From: Acidobacteriota bacterium
GTDB taxonomy: Bacteria; Acidobacteriota; Terriglobia; Terriglobales; Acidobacteriaceae
Reading direction: 5' to 3'
Assembly: GCA_021802085.1 (NCBI GenBank)
Contig: JAKAAZ010000171.1
Location: forward strand, 1 to 7,969
DNA: 7,969 nt
The notes below the pieces were generated by a model that saw only the letters and a program-made list of their open reading frames with translations, ran no database searches and was not told the origin of the DNA. Within the stretch, counting starts at the first letter, position 1; each line of letters starts with the position of its first letter. Shown here in pieces: positions 1-5,382 of the stretch. A program made the position numbers and the translations under genes.

Positions 1-196
1 GGCGCGCCATGCAGCAGAGTTGCGCACATCCTATCATTGTGGGGCCGAAATGGTGCAAAAAGAATCGAGCTACCCGGCCAAATGCGAATGGGGAAGCCCC
101 ATGGAAACGGTTGGAGTATGCTCATTCTCTGCGATATTCTCCAGAAGTCCTGGATCGATCCCAGATGCAGAATCCAGACTGCTGGAATGAGGATGC
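1..196. other. upstream region of scoA, no convincing gene
   Basis: No gene is supported here. Short open frames exist (for example from base 9) but they resemble no protein family and run into scoA out of frame. The region should carry the scoA promoter. The best pair I can see on the plus strand is TTGGAG (111-116) and TATTCT (135-140) with an 18-bp spacer, which is only a weak sigma-70 match. A GAGGA ribosome-binding motif lies at 189-193, close to the scoA start. Confidence 0.4.
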
Positions 197-892
197 ATGA
201 ACAAGGTGTGGCCCACGGCGGAGGCGGCGGTCGAAGATATTTTCGAGGGCGCCACCATTATGCTGGGCGGTTTTGGATTGTGCGGAATTCCCGAGAACCT
301 GATCGATGCGCTGGTGCGCAAGGGGGTGAAGAATCTCCACACCATCAGCAACAATATGGGTGTGGACGGCTTCGGCATGGGACGGATGCTGGAGGCGGGC
401 ATGATCGCGTCGCATACAGGCAGTTATGTGGGCGAAAATAAGCTGCTGGAAGAACGCGTATTGGCTGGCAAGCTGGACTTGAGGTTGATTCCGCAGGGCA
501 CGCTGGCGGAACGCATCCGTGCGGGCGGGGCGGGTATTCCGGCGTTTTACACGCCTGCGGGCGTGGGAACGGTGGTGGCCGAAGGGAAAGAGTCCAGGGA
601 GTTCGACGGAAAAATGTATTTGATGGAGCGGGCATTGCGGGCCGATTTTGCGCTGGTGAAAGCGTGGAAGGGCGATCGCATGGGCAACCTGATCTATCGC
701 AAGACGGCGCGCAACTTCAATCCCATGATGGCAACGGCCGCGCGCATCACGATTGCGGAACTGGAACAGATGGTCGAGCCGGGGGAGATTGGGCCGGACG
801 AGGTGATGACGCCTGGGATTTATGTGCAGAGGATTGTTGTCGGGGAAAGGTACGAGAAGCGAATCGAGCGGCGGACGGTGCGAAGCGAGTAA
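197..892 (+). CDS. scoA: 3-oxoacid CoA-transferase, subunit A
   Basis: This is the alpha subunit (231 aa) of a family I CoA-transferase of the SCOT/AtoDA type. The enzyme moves CoA from succinyl-CoA (or another acyl-CoA) to acetoacetate or a related 3-oxoacid, in the cytoplasm, as an A/B heteromer. The N-terminal CoA-transferase 1 signature is clear: residues around 20-37 read GATIMLGGFGLCGIPENL, with the invariant GGF and the GxP. Further family blocks follow: NNMGVDGFGMG, an IPQGTLAERIRAGGAGIPAFYTPAG run, and GNLIYRKTARNFNPMMA. The length matches the family (about 230 aa). The ATG is preceded by GAGGA at 189-193, so the spacing is rather short. The partner scoB lies 475 bp downstream rather than directly adjacent, which is unusual. 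The substrate cannot be fixed from sequence: 3-oxoadipate CoA-transferase (PcaI) and acetate/acetoacetate CoA-transferase (AtoD) are relatives, but SCOT is the best reading. Confidence 0.93.
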   Translation: MNKVWPTAEAAVEDIFEGATIMLGGFGLCGIPENLIDALVRKGVKNLHTISNNMGVDGFGMGRMLEAGMIASHTGSYVGENKLLEERVLAGKLDLRLIPQGTLAERIRAGGAGIPAFYTPAGVGTVVAEGKESREFDGKMYLMERALRADFALVKAWKGDRMGNLIYRKTARNFNPMMATAARITIAELEQMVEPGEIGPDEVMTPGIYVQRIVVGERYEKRIERRTVRSE

Positions 893-934
893 TGCGACGA
901 GGGCTGACGCCAGCAAGTTTTTCGCTGCGATTGC

Positions 935-954
935 GGCACGACTGGAGTCGTGCC
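935..954. repeat. perfect palindrome, hairpin (REP-like or terminator)
   Basis: GGCACGAC and GTCGTGCC form an 8-bp perfect stem around a TGGA loop. A second short inverted repeat follows at once (CCCGG at 953-957 and CCGGG at 966-970), so two hairpins sit side by side. No T-tract follows, so a classical intrinsic terminator is not obvious. The double-hairpin layout in a convergent gap is typical of REP-type extragenic palindromes, and transcript-end protection of scoA mRNA is also possible. Confidence 0.55.
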
Positions 955-984
955 CGGACACGAAGCCGGGATGGGTTGCGGAGA

Positions 985-1021
985 ATCCCAGGGCTTCCGC
1001 CGCTGCGGATGAGACCTGGGG
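985..1021. repeat. palindromic repeat, copy 1 (CCCAGG / CCTGGG family)
   Basis: The outer arms are CCCAGG (987-992) and CCTGGG (1015-1020). They enclose an inner stem, TCCGC (996-1000) and GCGGA (1005-1009), with a CGCT loop. The flanks GAATCCCAGG and GAGACCTGGGG recur at 6390-6418 around a different loop. Conserved arms with a variable centre mark this as a member of a dispersed palindrome family rather than a one-off terminator. Confidence 0.55.
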
Positions 1022-1046
1022 TATCCGCCTGGTCGATTTTATTATT

Positions 1047-1334
1047 TCAACGAGTGATGAAGGGATAGAGTGCGAGAAACAGAATCATGGTGAGTATCAG
1101 CACGTCCATGTAGAGGCTGAGGAGAACGGCGCCGTGATACCAGCTCCAACGCACGCGAATGCAGCGAAATGTTTCCACCATGCCCGCGGTAGCGCCGAGG
1201 ATGGGCAAAATCATGGCGGGGCTGGCATGGTCGTATGGAAATTTCGCCAGCGGAAACGAAATCGCCAGGCTGACGAGGGCCAGCAGGTTGCCGCGCAGCA
1301 GTGAGGGGACCCGCAACTTGAAGATGGAAGGCAT
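1047..1334 (-). CDS. small three-helix membrane protein, unknown function
   Basis: I do not recognise this 95-aa protein. It reads as a real membrane protein: three hydrophobic stretches at about residues 13-30 (LLRGNLLALVSLAISFPL), 38-55 (around ASPAMILPILGATAGM) and 67-92 (ending DVLILTMILFLALYPF), separated by short charged turns such as RCIRVRW. Third codon positions are strongly G/C, as in neighbouring real genes, whereas the overlapping plus-strand frames give low-complexity, non-protein-like translations. An in-frame TGA directly precedes the ATG, so it cannot start further upstream. I see no good ribosome-binding site, which lowers confidence. It lies antisense between scoA and scoB, and its start is 33 bp from the scoB start. 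It could be a remnant of a longer permease-like protein. Confidence 0.55.
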   Translation of the reverse strand: MPSIFKLRVPSLLRGNLLALVSLAISFPLAKFPYDHASPAMILPILGATAGMVETFRCIRVRWSWYHGAVLLSLYMDVLILTMILFLALYPFITR

Positions 1335-1367
1335 TCAGGTAAAGGGCAAAAGAAAGATAGACCCGCA

Positions 1368-2144
1368 ATGACTACTCTATCGAATTCAAATGCCGGTGAA
1401 GAAATGTCGGATGCCGTTAATGTGAATATGGGCGCACGTGCGGCGGCGCGCGCAAGCGAACCGCAGGTGGTTGCGGACAAGCGCGCGGCGATTGTGATGC
1501 GGATCGTGAAACGCGTGGCCCAGGAGCTGCGCGATGGCTACTATGTGAATCTTGGCATTGGCATGCCGACCCTGGTGGCGAACTGCGTGCCTGCTGGAAT
1601 GGAAGTGGTGCTGCAATCGGAAAATGGAATGCTGGGAGTGGGGCCGTATCCGCTGGCTGGGCAGGAAGATCCGGACCTGATCAATGCGGGCAAGGAGACG
1701 GTGAGCGAACTGCCGGGGACGGCGTATTTTTCGAGTGCGGATTCTTTTGCCATGATTCGCGGCGGCCACGTGGACCTGAGCGTGCTGGGCGCGATGGAAG
1801 TAGACGAGACAGGCAATCTCGCCAACTGGATGATTCCTGGAAAGATGGTGAAGGGCATGGGCGGGGCGATGGACCTGGTGGCCAGCGCGCGCCGCGTCAT
1901 CGTCGCCATGGAACACACCACGCGGGATGGAAGGCCGAAAATTCTGGTGCGCTGCACGTTGCCGCTGACCGGCGTGGGCGTGGTGGTGGACACCGTCGTG
2001 ACGGAGTTGGCGTACATTCGCGTGACACCGCAAGGGCTGGTGTTGGAAGAAATTGCGCCGGGGGTCGCTGCGGAGCAAGTGCAGGCGGCGACGGAAGCGA
2101 AATTGATCGTCAGTGGCAATGTGAAGACGATGCGGACGGATTAG
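1368..2144 (+). CDS. scoB: 3-oxoacid CoA-transferase, subunit B
   Basis: This is the beta subunit of the CoA-transferase begun by scoA. It carries the catalytic glutamate that forms the enzyme-CoA thioester: the signature LQSENGMLGVGPYP sits near residues 82-95, with Glu85 as the predicted nucleophile. Before it comes the conserved YVNLGIGMPTLVANCVP block. Later blocks (SADSFAMIRGGHVDLSVLGA, NWMIPGKMVKGMGGAMDLV, RCTLPLTG) are all in family order. From the first ATG the product is 258 aa, about 35-40 residues longer than usual B subunits, and the extra N-terminus is Ala/Arg-rich and low in conservation. Alternative starts are ATG 1404 (GGTGA just upstream), ATG 1428 and ATG 1497. The start is therefore uncertain, while the core and end are secure. 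The promoter, if separate from that of scoA, would have to lie inside the antisense small gene. Confidence 0.93.
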   Translation: MTTLSNSNAGEEMSDAVNVNMGARAAARASEPQVVADKRAAIVMRIVKRVAQELRDGYYVNLGIGMPTLVANCVPAGMEVVLQSENGMLGVGPYPLAGQEDPDLINAGKETVSELPGTAYFSSADSFAMIRGGHVDLSVLGAMEVDETGNLANWMIPGKMVKGMGGAMDLVASARRVIVAMEHTTRDGRPKILVRCTLPLTGVGVVVDTVVTELAYIRVTPQGLVLEEIAPGVAAEQVQAATEAKLIVSGNVKTMRTD

Positions 2145-2290
2145 AGGCGGCCTCGAACCGACCAACAGGCGCATCTGGAGGATGGACTTTCCTCTCCCGC
2201 GTTCAGGCTCCGAAGATAGTCTCCAGACGTTTTCGAACTCGATCCGTGTTATGTTCGAAAATCATAGCAATGCCATAGGAATACGCGACC
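2145..2290. other. gap upstream of the methyltransferase
   Basis: This 146-bp gap has no supported gene. It contains two copies of the palindromic hexamer TTCGAA (2232-2237 and 2254-2259) 22 bp apart, with a TATGTT that could act as a -10 element at 2250-2255. No convincing -35 partner is visible. An AGGA motif at 2277-2280 serves the following gene. The gap suggests that the methyltransferase is transcribed on its own. Confidence 0.35.
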
Positions 2291-3130
2291 GTGATGGATT
2301 TAGGATTCATCGACACAGATTTTATCCGACAGGTTGGCGTTGCCCGCTGGCTTTCGCGCTACTCCCTGCGGCAGTTCACGAAGCGTGTTTTGAAGCGCGA
2401 CAACCGGATGCGCCTGCCTACCGGTTCTTCGATCGTTCTGCCGCGATGGAGTAAAAGTGCTACTTCGGTCTACGTGACGAAAGCTCACATCGATTGGGGC
2501 GCTGAAGAACTGTTTGCTCAATTTGCCAATCGCGATAGCGACTTTATGGATATAGGAGCGCACATTGGATATTACTCAATGTATCTGCATCCTCTGGTCC
2601 GTAAAGTATTTGCATTCGAGCCTGATCCCAGAAATCTGCCGGACTTAAAGGCGAACGCGGCATCGGCGCGCAACATTGAGGTTGTGGATGAAGCGGTGTC
2701 GTCGCACAGCGGAACAGGGCGGTTTTACGTTGGCGGGGATTCAAGCATGAGTACGCTGCAGGCATCCGGGGGCACAACAATCGAAGTCAAGACCACCAGC
2801 GTCGACGATTTCGTGGCTGGCCGTCCGGGCATCAAGCCGACGATTATCAAGATCGACGCCGAAGGGCATGACCTCGAAGTGCTGTTGGGAATGAAGAAGA
2901 CGGTCGCGGCCCATCAACCCTTGATCCTGGTGGAATGCAATTCAAGCGAACTGCTGGGCCTCTGCGCCGAGTGGCAGTACTCGATATTCGCATTCACCTG
3001 CGACAAGGCAACCATGAAGTTTACGTTTCGCCGACTATGTTTGCCGGAAGATTTGAAGAAATACTGGACCAATATGCTTTTTTTGACACCACGCACATTG
3101 TTGGCGTCGTTTCTAGGACGCTGCTCGTAA
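2291..3130 (+). CDS. FkbM-family SAM-dependent methyltransferase
   Basis: The product is 279 aa with the FkbM methyltransferase fold in its central and C-terminal parts. The SAM-binding motif I is DIGAHIGYYSM (residues 87-97), the acidic end of strand 2 is FEPDP (109-113), and the family-typical KIDAEGHDLEVLLGM is at 187-201, followed by LILVEC (211-216). These proteins usually O-methylate sugars, glycans or secondary metabolites in the cytoplasm; the acceptor here cannot be told. Residues 1-60 are a basic lead-in without a recognised domain. The start is GTG 2291 or ATG 2294; AGGA at 2277-2280 fits the GTG better (10-base gap). No glycosyltransferase or polysaccharide genes adjoin, so it appears to be an orphan. 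Parts of it (for example 2460-2600) look less GC-rich than its neighbours, which is compatible with horizontal transfer but not proof. Confidence 0.88.
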   Translation: MMDLGFIDTDFIRQVGVARWLSRYSLRQFTKRVLKRDNRMRLPTGSSIVLPRWSKSATSVYVTKAHIDWGAEELFAQFANRDSDFMDIGAHIGYYSMYLHPLVRKVFAFEPDPRNLPDLKANAASARNIEVVDEAVSSHSGTGRFYVGGDSSMSTLQASGGTTIEVKTTSVDDFVAGRPGIKPTIIKIDAEGHDLEVLLGMKKTVAAHQPLILVECNSSELLGLCAEWQYSIFAFTCDKATMKFTFRRLCLPEDLKKYWTNMLFLTPRTLLASFLGRCS

Positions 3131-3184
3131 AGAAGAGTTCATCTCATTCTGCAACGCAGCCGGTCCGGGCGCGCGGAAATGTCT

Positions 3185-4252
3185 TTATACGTGCAATACG
3201 TGCACTGCCTGTTCCGTGCCGAGGCGTAGTGCGTGCTCGTAGGGCGGCACCAGAATGCCGCGCTCGGTGATGATGGCGGTCACGTACCTGGCCGGTGTGA
3301 CATCGAAGGCGGGGTTGGAAATTTCCGCGTTCGATGGAGTAATTTGTTTGCCGTTGAAGTGCGTGACTTCTTTCGCGGCGCGTTCTTCAATGGGGATCAG
3401 CTCGCCGGTCGCGGTTTCCATATCGATGGTGGACCAGGGAGCGGCGACGTAAAACGGGATGCCGTGTTCCTTGGCGAGAACAGCGACGCCATAAGTGCCA
3501 ATTTTGTTGGCAACATCACCGTTGGCGGCGATGCGGTCGGCACCGACGATGACGGCCTGAATTTTTCCGGCGCGCATCTGGCTGGCGGCCATGTTGTCGC
3601 AGAGGACAGTTGTGGGGATGTTGTCATGTAGCAGTTCCCATGCGGTCAGGCGCGCTCCCTGCAGAAAGGGCCGGGTTTCGTCGGCGTAGACATGCAGCTT
3701 GTGTCCGCGCTCAACAGCGGCGCGAATGACGCCGAGTGCGGTCCCGTAGCCGCAGGTCGCCAAAGCGCCCGCATTGCAGTGGGTCAATACGCCGCCAGCG
3801 TGAGGCATCAGTGCGGCGCCGTGTGCGCCCATGGCACGGCAGGCGGCGATGTCTTCGTCGTACATGCGGCGCGCCTCGGCAACGGCGGCTTGCTGGATTT
3901 GAGGGATGGTCGCGCAGGGTTCCTGCGACAAGGCGCGCACCAACTGGCGGATGCGTTCAATTCCCCAGAAAAGATTGACCGCTGTGGGGCGCGTGGCCGC
4001 GAGGGTGTTGCAGATGATTTGCAGGTCTTCGTCCAACTGGGCGATATCGGCGGCCTGGCTGCGCTGGAGCCCGAGGGCCACGCCCATGGCCGCGCTGACA
4101 CCAATGGCCGGAGCGCCGCGCACAATCATCGTGCGGATGACCTCCGCGACGGCGCGGTAGTCTTCGGCGAGTACATAGGTTTCTTCCAGCGGCAGCTTCG
4201 TCTGGTCGAGAAAGCGCACACCGGCATCGGTCCACTCAAGGGTCGGAATCAT
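3185..4252 (-). CDS. mtnA: S-methyl-5-thioribose-1-phosphate isomerase
   Basis: MtnA converts 5-methylthioribose 1-phosphate to 5-methylthioribulose 1-phosphate, an aldose-ketose step of the methionine salvage pathway. It is a cytoplasmic enzyme related to eIF2B regulatory subunits. The 355-aa length matches the family. Visible motifs: RGAPAIG (45-51); THCNAGALAT (157-166), where Cys159 is the expected catalytic cysteine; ADETRPFLQGARLTAWEL (190-207); DNMAA (219-223); IVGADRIAANGDVANKIGTY (235-254), where Asp239 is the expected catalytic acid; and FYVAAPWSTID (267-277). All key residues are present, so it should be active. GGAAG lies just upstream of the ATG. It starts 40 bp after merP in the same direction and is probably co-transcribed with the mer-like genes. 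No other salvage gene is in the window. The last codons lie in a 9-bp tandem duplication (ATACGTGCA, 3187-3204, plus strand). Confidence 0.96.
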   Translation of the reverse strand: MIPTLEWTDAGVRFLDQTKLPLEETYVLAEDYRAVAEVIRTMIVRGAPAIGVSAAMGVALGLQRSQAADIAQLDEDLQIICNTLAATRPTAVNLFWGIERIRQLVRALSQEPCATIPQIQQAAVAEARRMYDEDIAACRAMGAHGAALMPHAGGVLTHCNAGALATCGYGTALGVIRAAVERGHKLHVYADETRPFLQGARLTAWELLHDNIPTTVLCDNMAASQMRAGKIQAVIVGADRIAANGDVANKIGTYGVAVLAKEHGIPFYVAAPWSTIDMETATGELIPIEERAAKEVTHFNGKQITPSNAEISNPAFDVTPARYVTAIITERGILVPPYEHALRLGTEQAVHVLHV

Positions 4253-4292
4253 ACTGCTTCCAGTTTATTGCACGCGGGCGGTCTCGGGCCTT

Positions 4293-4571
4293 CTACCGGA
4301 CGACGGTGGAAGGAAAACCGATAGATGCGGTCGATTTCATAATTGCGGATGCATTGGTTTTTGCGTCGTCAAACGCCACCACCAGTTCCTTCTTCTGGTA
4401 CCGCACGGCGACGCTGGTCACTCCGGGTTGTTTCAGCAAAGTTTTCTTGATTGTGATTGGGCAGGCGGGACAGGTCATTCCCGGCACGTCCAGAGTGATG
4501 GACTTGGGAGCAGCCCACATAGCTGCTGGGACCAGCCCAGCACAAAGCATGACAGCAAACATTCGTTTCAC
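4293..4571 (-). CDS. merP: periplasmic mercuric-ion-binding protein MerP
   Basis: MerP is a small periplasmic heavy-metal-associated (HMA) protein that binds Hg(II) through two cysteines and passes it to MerT. I place the start at GTG 4571, giving 92 aa (the usual MerP is about 91), because a strong AGGAGGG (4577-4583) lies 5 bases before it. The longer open frame from 4643 runs into merT and its N-terminus is not protein-like. ATG 4562 is the only reasonable alternative. Residues 1-20 form a signal peptide (VKRMFAVMLCAGLVPAAMWA, likely cleaved after AMWA). The mature part has the motif GMTCPACP (31-38) with Cys34 and Cys37, then a complete ferredoxin-like HMA sequence. Only 10 bases separate it from merT, and the ribosome-binding site overlaps the merT stop codon, so translation is probably coupled. 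A copper chaperone is the alternative, but pairing with MerT argues for mercury. Confidence 0.92.
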   Translation of the reverse strand: MKRMFAVMLCAGLVPAAMWAAPKSITLDVPGMTCPACPITIKKTLLKQPGVTSVAVRYQKKELVVAFDDAKTNASAIMKSTASIGFPSTVVR

Positions 4572-4576
4572 GACAA

Positions 4577-4583
4577 CCCTCCT
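4577..4583 (-). promoter_or_regulatory. strong ribosome-binding site deciding the merP start
   Basis: On the minus strand this reads AGGAGGG, five bases before GTG 4571. It overlaps the merT TAG stop (4584-4582). It is the reason for choosing the GTG over the upstream ATG at 4643, and it suggests merT-merP translational coupling. Confidence 0.7.
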
Positions 4584-4968
4584 AGTAGAAGAAGCGGGCA
4601 AAATAGGGGAACACGAACGCCACGGCGACCAGCAAGCACACAACGATAAAAATTATCTTTTGAAAATTTTTACTTTTCGGACTGGCGCAGGCCGCTCCCG
4701 GCGCGCACTGACCGTTTGGCGAGACGGCGAGCGGAAGGGAATTTTGGTTCGCAGCTTTACCAAAGATGCGGCGCGCCGCCAAGGCCAAACAGAGCAACGC
4801 GATTCCGAGAAACCATGGCCGGTACGGTTCTAGACGGGTCAGATTTCCGATCCATGCGCCGCTGAAGCCGAGCGCGACCAGCAGCAATGGTCCCAGGCAA
4901 CAACTGGAGGCGAGTATGGCCGCGATGCCTCCAGCAACCAGCGTCCGAGACTCCACGCTGGTGGCCAT
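4582..4968 (-). CDS. merT: mercuric transport membrane protein MerT
   Basis: MerT is an inner-membrane protein that takes Hg(II) from MerP and carries it into the cytoplasm. Numbered from GTG 4974 (130 aa), the first helix holds the vicinal cysteine pair (AAILASSCCLGPLLLVALGF, Cys25-Cys26), followed by the diagnostic SGAWIGNLTRLEPYRPWFLG (38-57). The cytoplasmic loop carries the second pair, Cys90 and Cys96, with the canonical five-residue spacing (CAPGAAC). The third helix ends in FPYFARFFY. The loop before the second pair (about 72-88) seems longer than in textbook MerT. Two starts compete: GTG 4974, which overlaps the stop of the upstream gene, and ATG 4968, which has AAGG at a good distance (7 bases). 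I prefer the ATG (128 aa). The gene lies between a thioredoxin-like gene and merP. Confidence 0.94.
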   Translation of the reverse strand: MATSVESRTLVAGGIAAILASSCCLGPLLLVALGFSGAWIGNLTRLEPYRPWFLGIALLCLALAARRIFGKAANQNSLPLAVSPNGQCAPGAACASPKSKNFQKIIFIVVCLLVAVAFVFPYFARFFY

Positions 4969-4970
4969 GC

Positions 4971-5312
4971 TCACACCTTGGCTCCAGCATGTTCTGAAGG
5001 CGCTGCTGCTTCCAGCAATGCTTCGCGGATCAGGTCGAGCGAGGGAAGCCCAGTCCGGCCGTCCGCTTCGGCATAGCTTCTGCAGCCAAATCCGAAAGAC
5101 TGTGTCGCGCGCGCATCCTTCTCGACATCGAGTTCGTCGACGCGGACCGACGGCGAGCCAAGAAAGCCGACACGCCGCGCCATGTCTGCGTCGCGGACCT
5201 CCAACTCCTCAATTTCAGCCGACAACCCGGTTGCGCCCAATGCCTGCTGTACACGCGCTACGGCCGGTTTGTGATTGGGACATCCCGCTATGTACAGCAC
5301 TTCGACTTTCAT
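4971..5312 (-). CDS. thioredoxin-like thiol protein of the mer cassette
   Basis: This is a 113-aa thioredoxin-fold protein. It starts MKVEVLYIAGCPN with a single N-terminal Cys11 at the position where thioredoxins have CxxC. It keeps the cis-proline region FLGSPSVRV (50-58, Pro54), then VDELDVEKDA, and has a second cysteine in the FGFGCRSY block (Cys77). Such small GCPN-type proteins are commonly seen beside mercury-resistance or other metal genes and are often called thioredoxin-family proteins; their precise role is not settled. The ATG at 5312 was chosen because family similarity begins exactly there. The open frame continues upstream to 5798, but that part is a shadow of pyrE and the zinc-finger gene. 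The stop codon overlaps the GTG candidate of merT, which implies co-translation. Handling or delivering a thiol-bound metal is my inference. Confidence 0.85.
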   Translation of the reverse strand: MKVEVLYIAGCPNHKPAVARVQQALGATGLSAEIEELEVRDADMARRVGFLGSPSVRVDELDVEKDARATQSFGFGCRSYAEADGRTGLPSLDLIREALLEAAAPSEHAGAKV

Positions 5313-5352
5313 GTCGACTCGTCTTGTGTTCCTTGGTCCCGCATTGGAATGG

Positions 5353-5382
5353 AAAATATCACATCCGTTCGCGTTCAGGCAA
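5353..5382 (-). promoter_or_regulatory. candidate promoter for the mer-like cassette
   Basis: On the minus strand TTGCCT (5382-5377) and TATTTT (5358-5353) are separated by 18 bp and lie ahead of the thioredoxin-like gene; the -35 overlaps the end of the zinc-finger gene. Each hexamer matches the sigma-70 consensus at 4 of 6 positions. I see no MerR-type dyad in the spacer. This is a weak call made from the sequence only. Confidence 0.25.

Larger units (their letters stand above)
893..1046. other. gap after scoA with two palindromic elements
   Basis: This 154-bp stretch holds no credible gene. It contains two separate inverted repeats (described individually at 935-954 and 987-1020). It lies between scoA on the plus strand and the 3' end of a small gene on the minus strand, so it is a convergent junction where terminators would be expected. 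Confidence 0.6.

Noticed and set aside
122..961. A 279-codon minus-strand open frame opposite scoA.
   Set aside because: His/Arg-rich translation with no motifs; it is the antisense shadow of scoA in GC-rich DNA.
822..1304. A 160-codon plus-strand open frame bridging the scoA end and the gap.
   Set aside because: It overlaps the end of scoA, has no motif, and runs through the palindromes. The opposite-strand 95-aa frame is far more protein-like.
1386..2174. A 262-codon minus-strand open frame opposite scoB.
   Set aside because: His/Arg-rich antisense shadow; scoB has the catalytic signature.
3187..3204. Tandem 9-bp repeat ATACGTGCA at the mtnA 3' end.
   Set aside because: It is short, encodes the last residues (VLHV region) of MtnA in frame, and is most simply a small slip duplication without a regulatory meaning.
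4293..4643. MerP starting at ATG 4643 (116 aa).
   Set aside because: That start lies within merT and would put a non-signal-like segment before the signal peptide; GTG 4571 has a strong ribosome-binding site and gives the usual MerP length.
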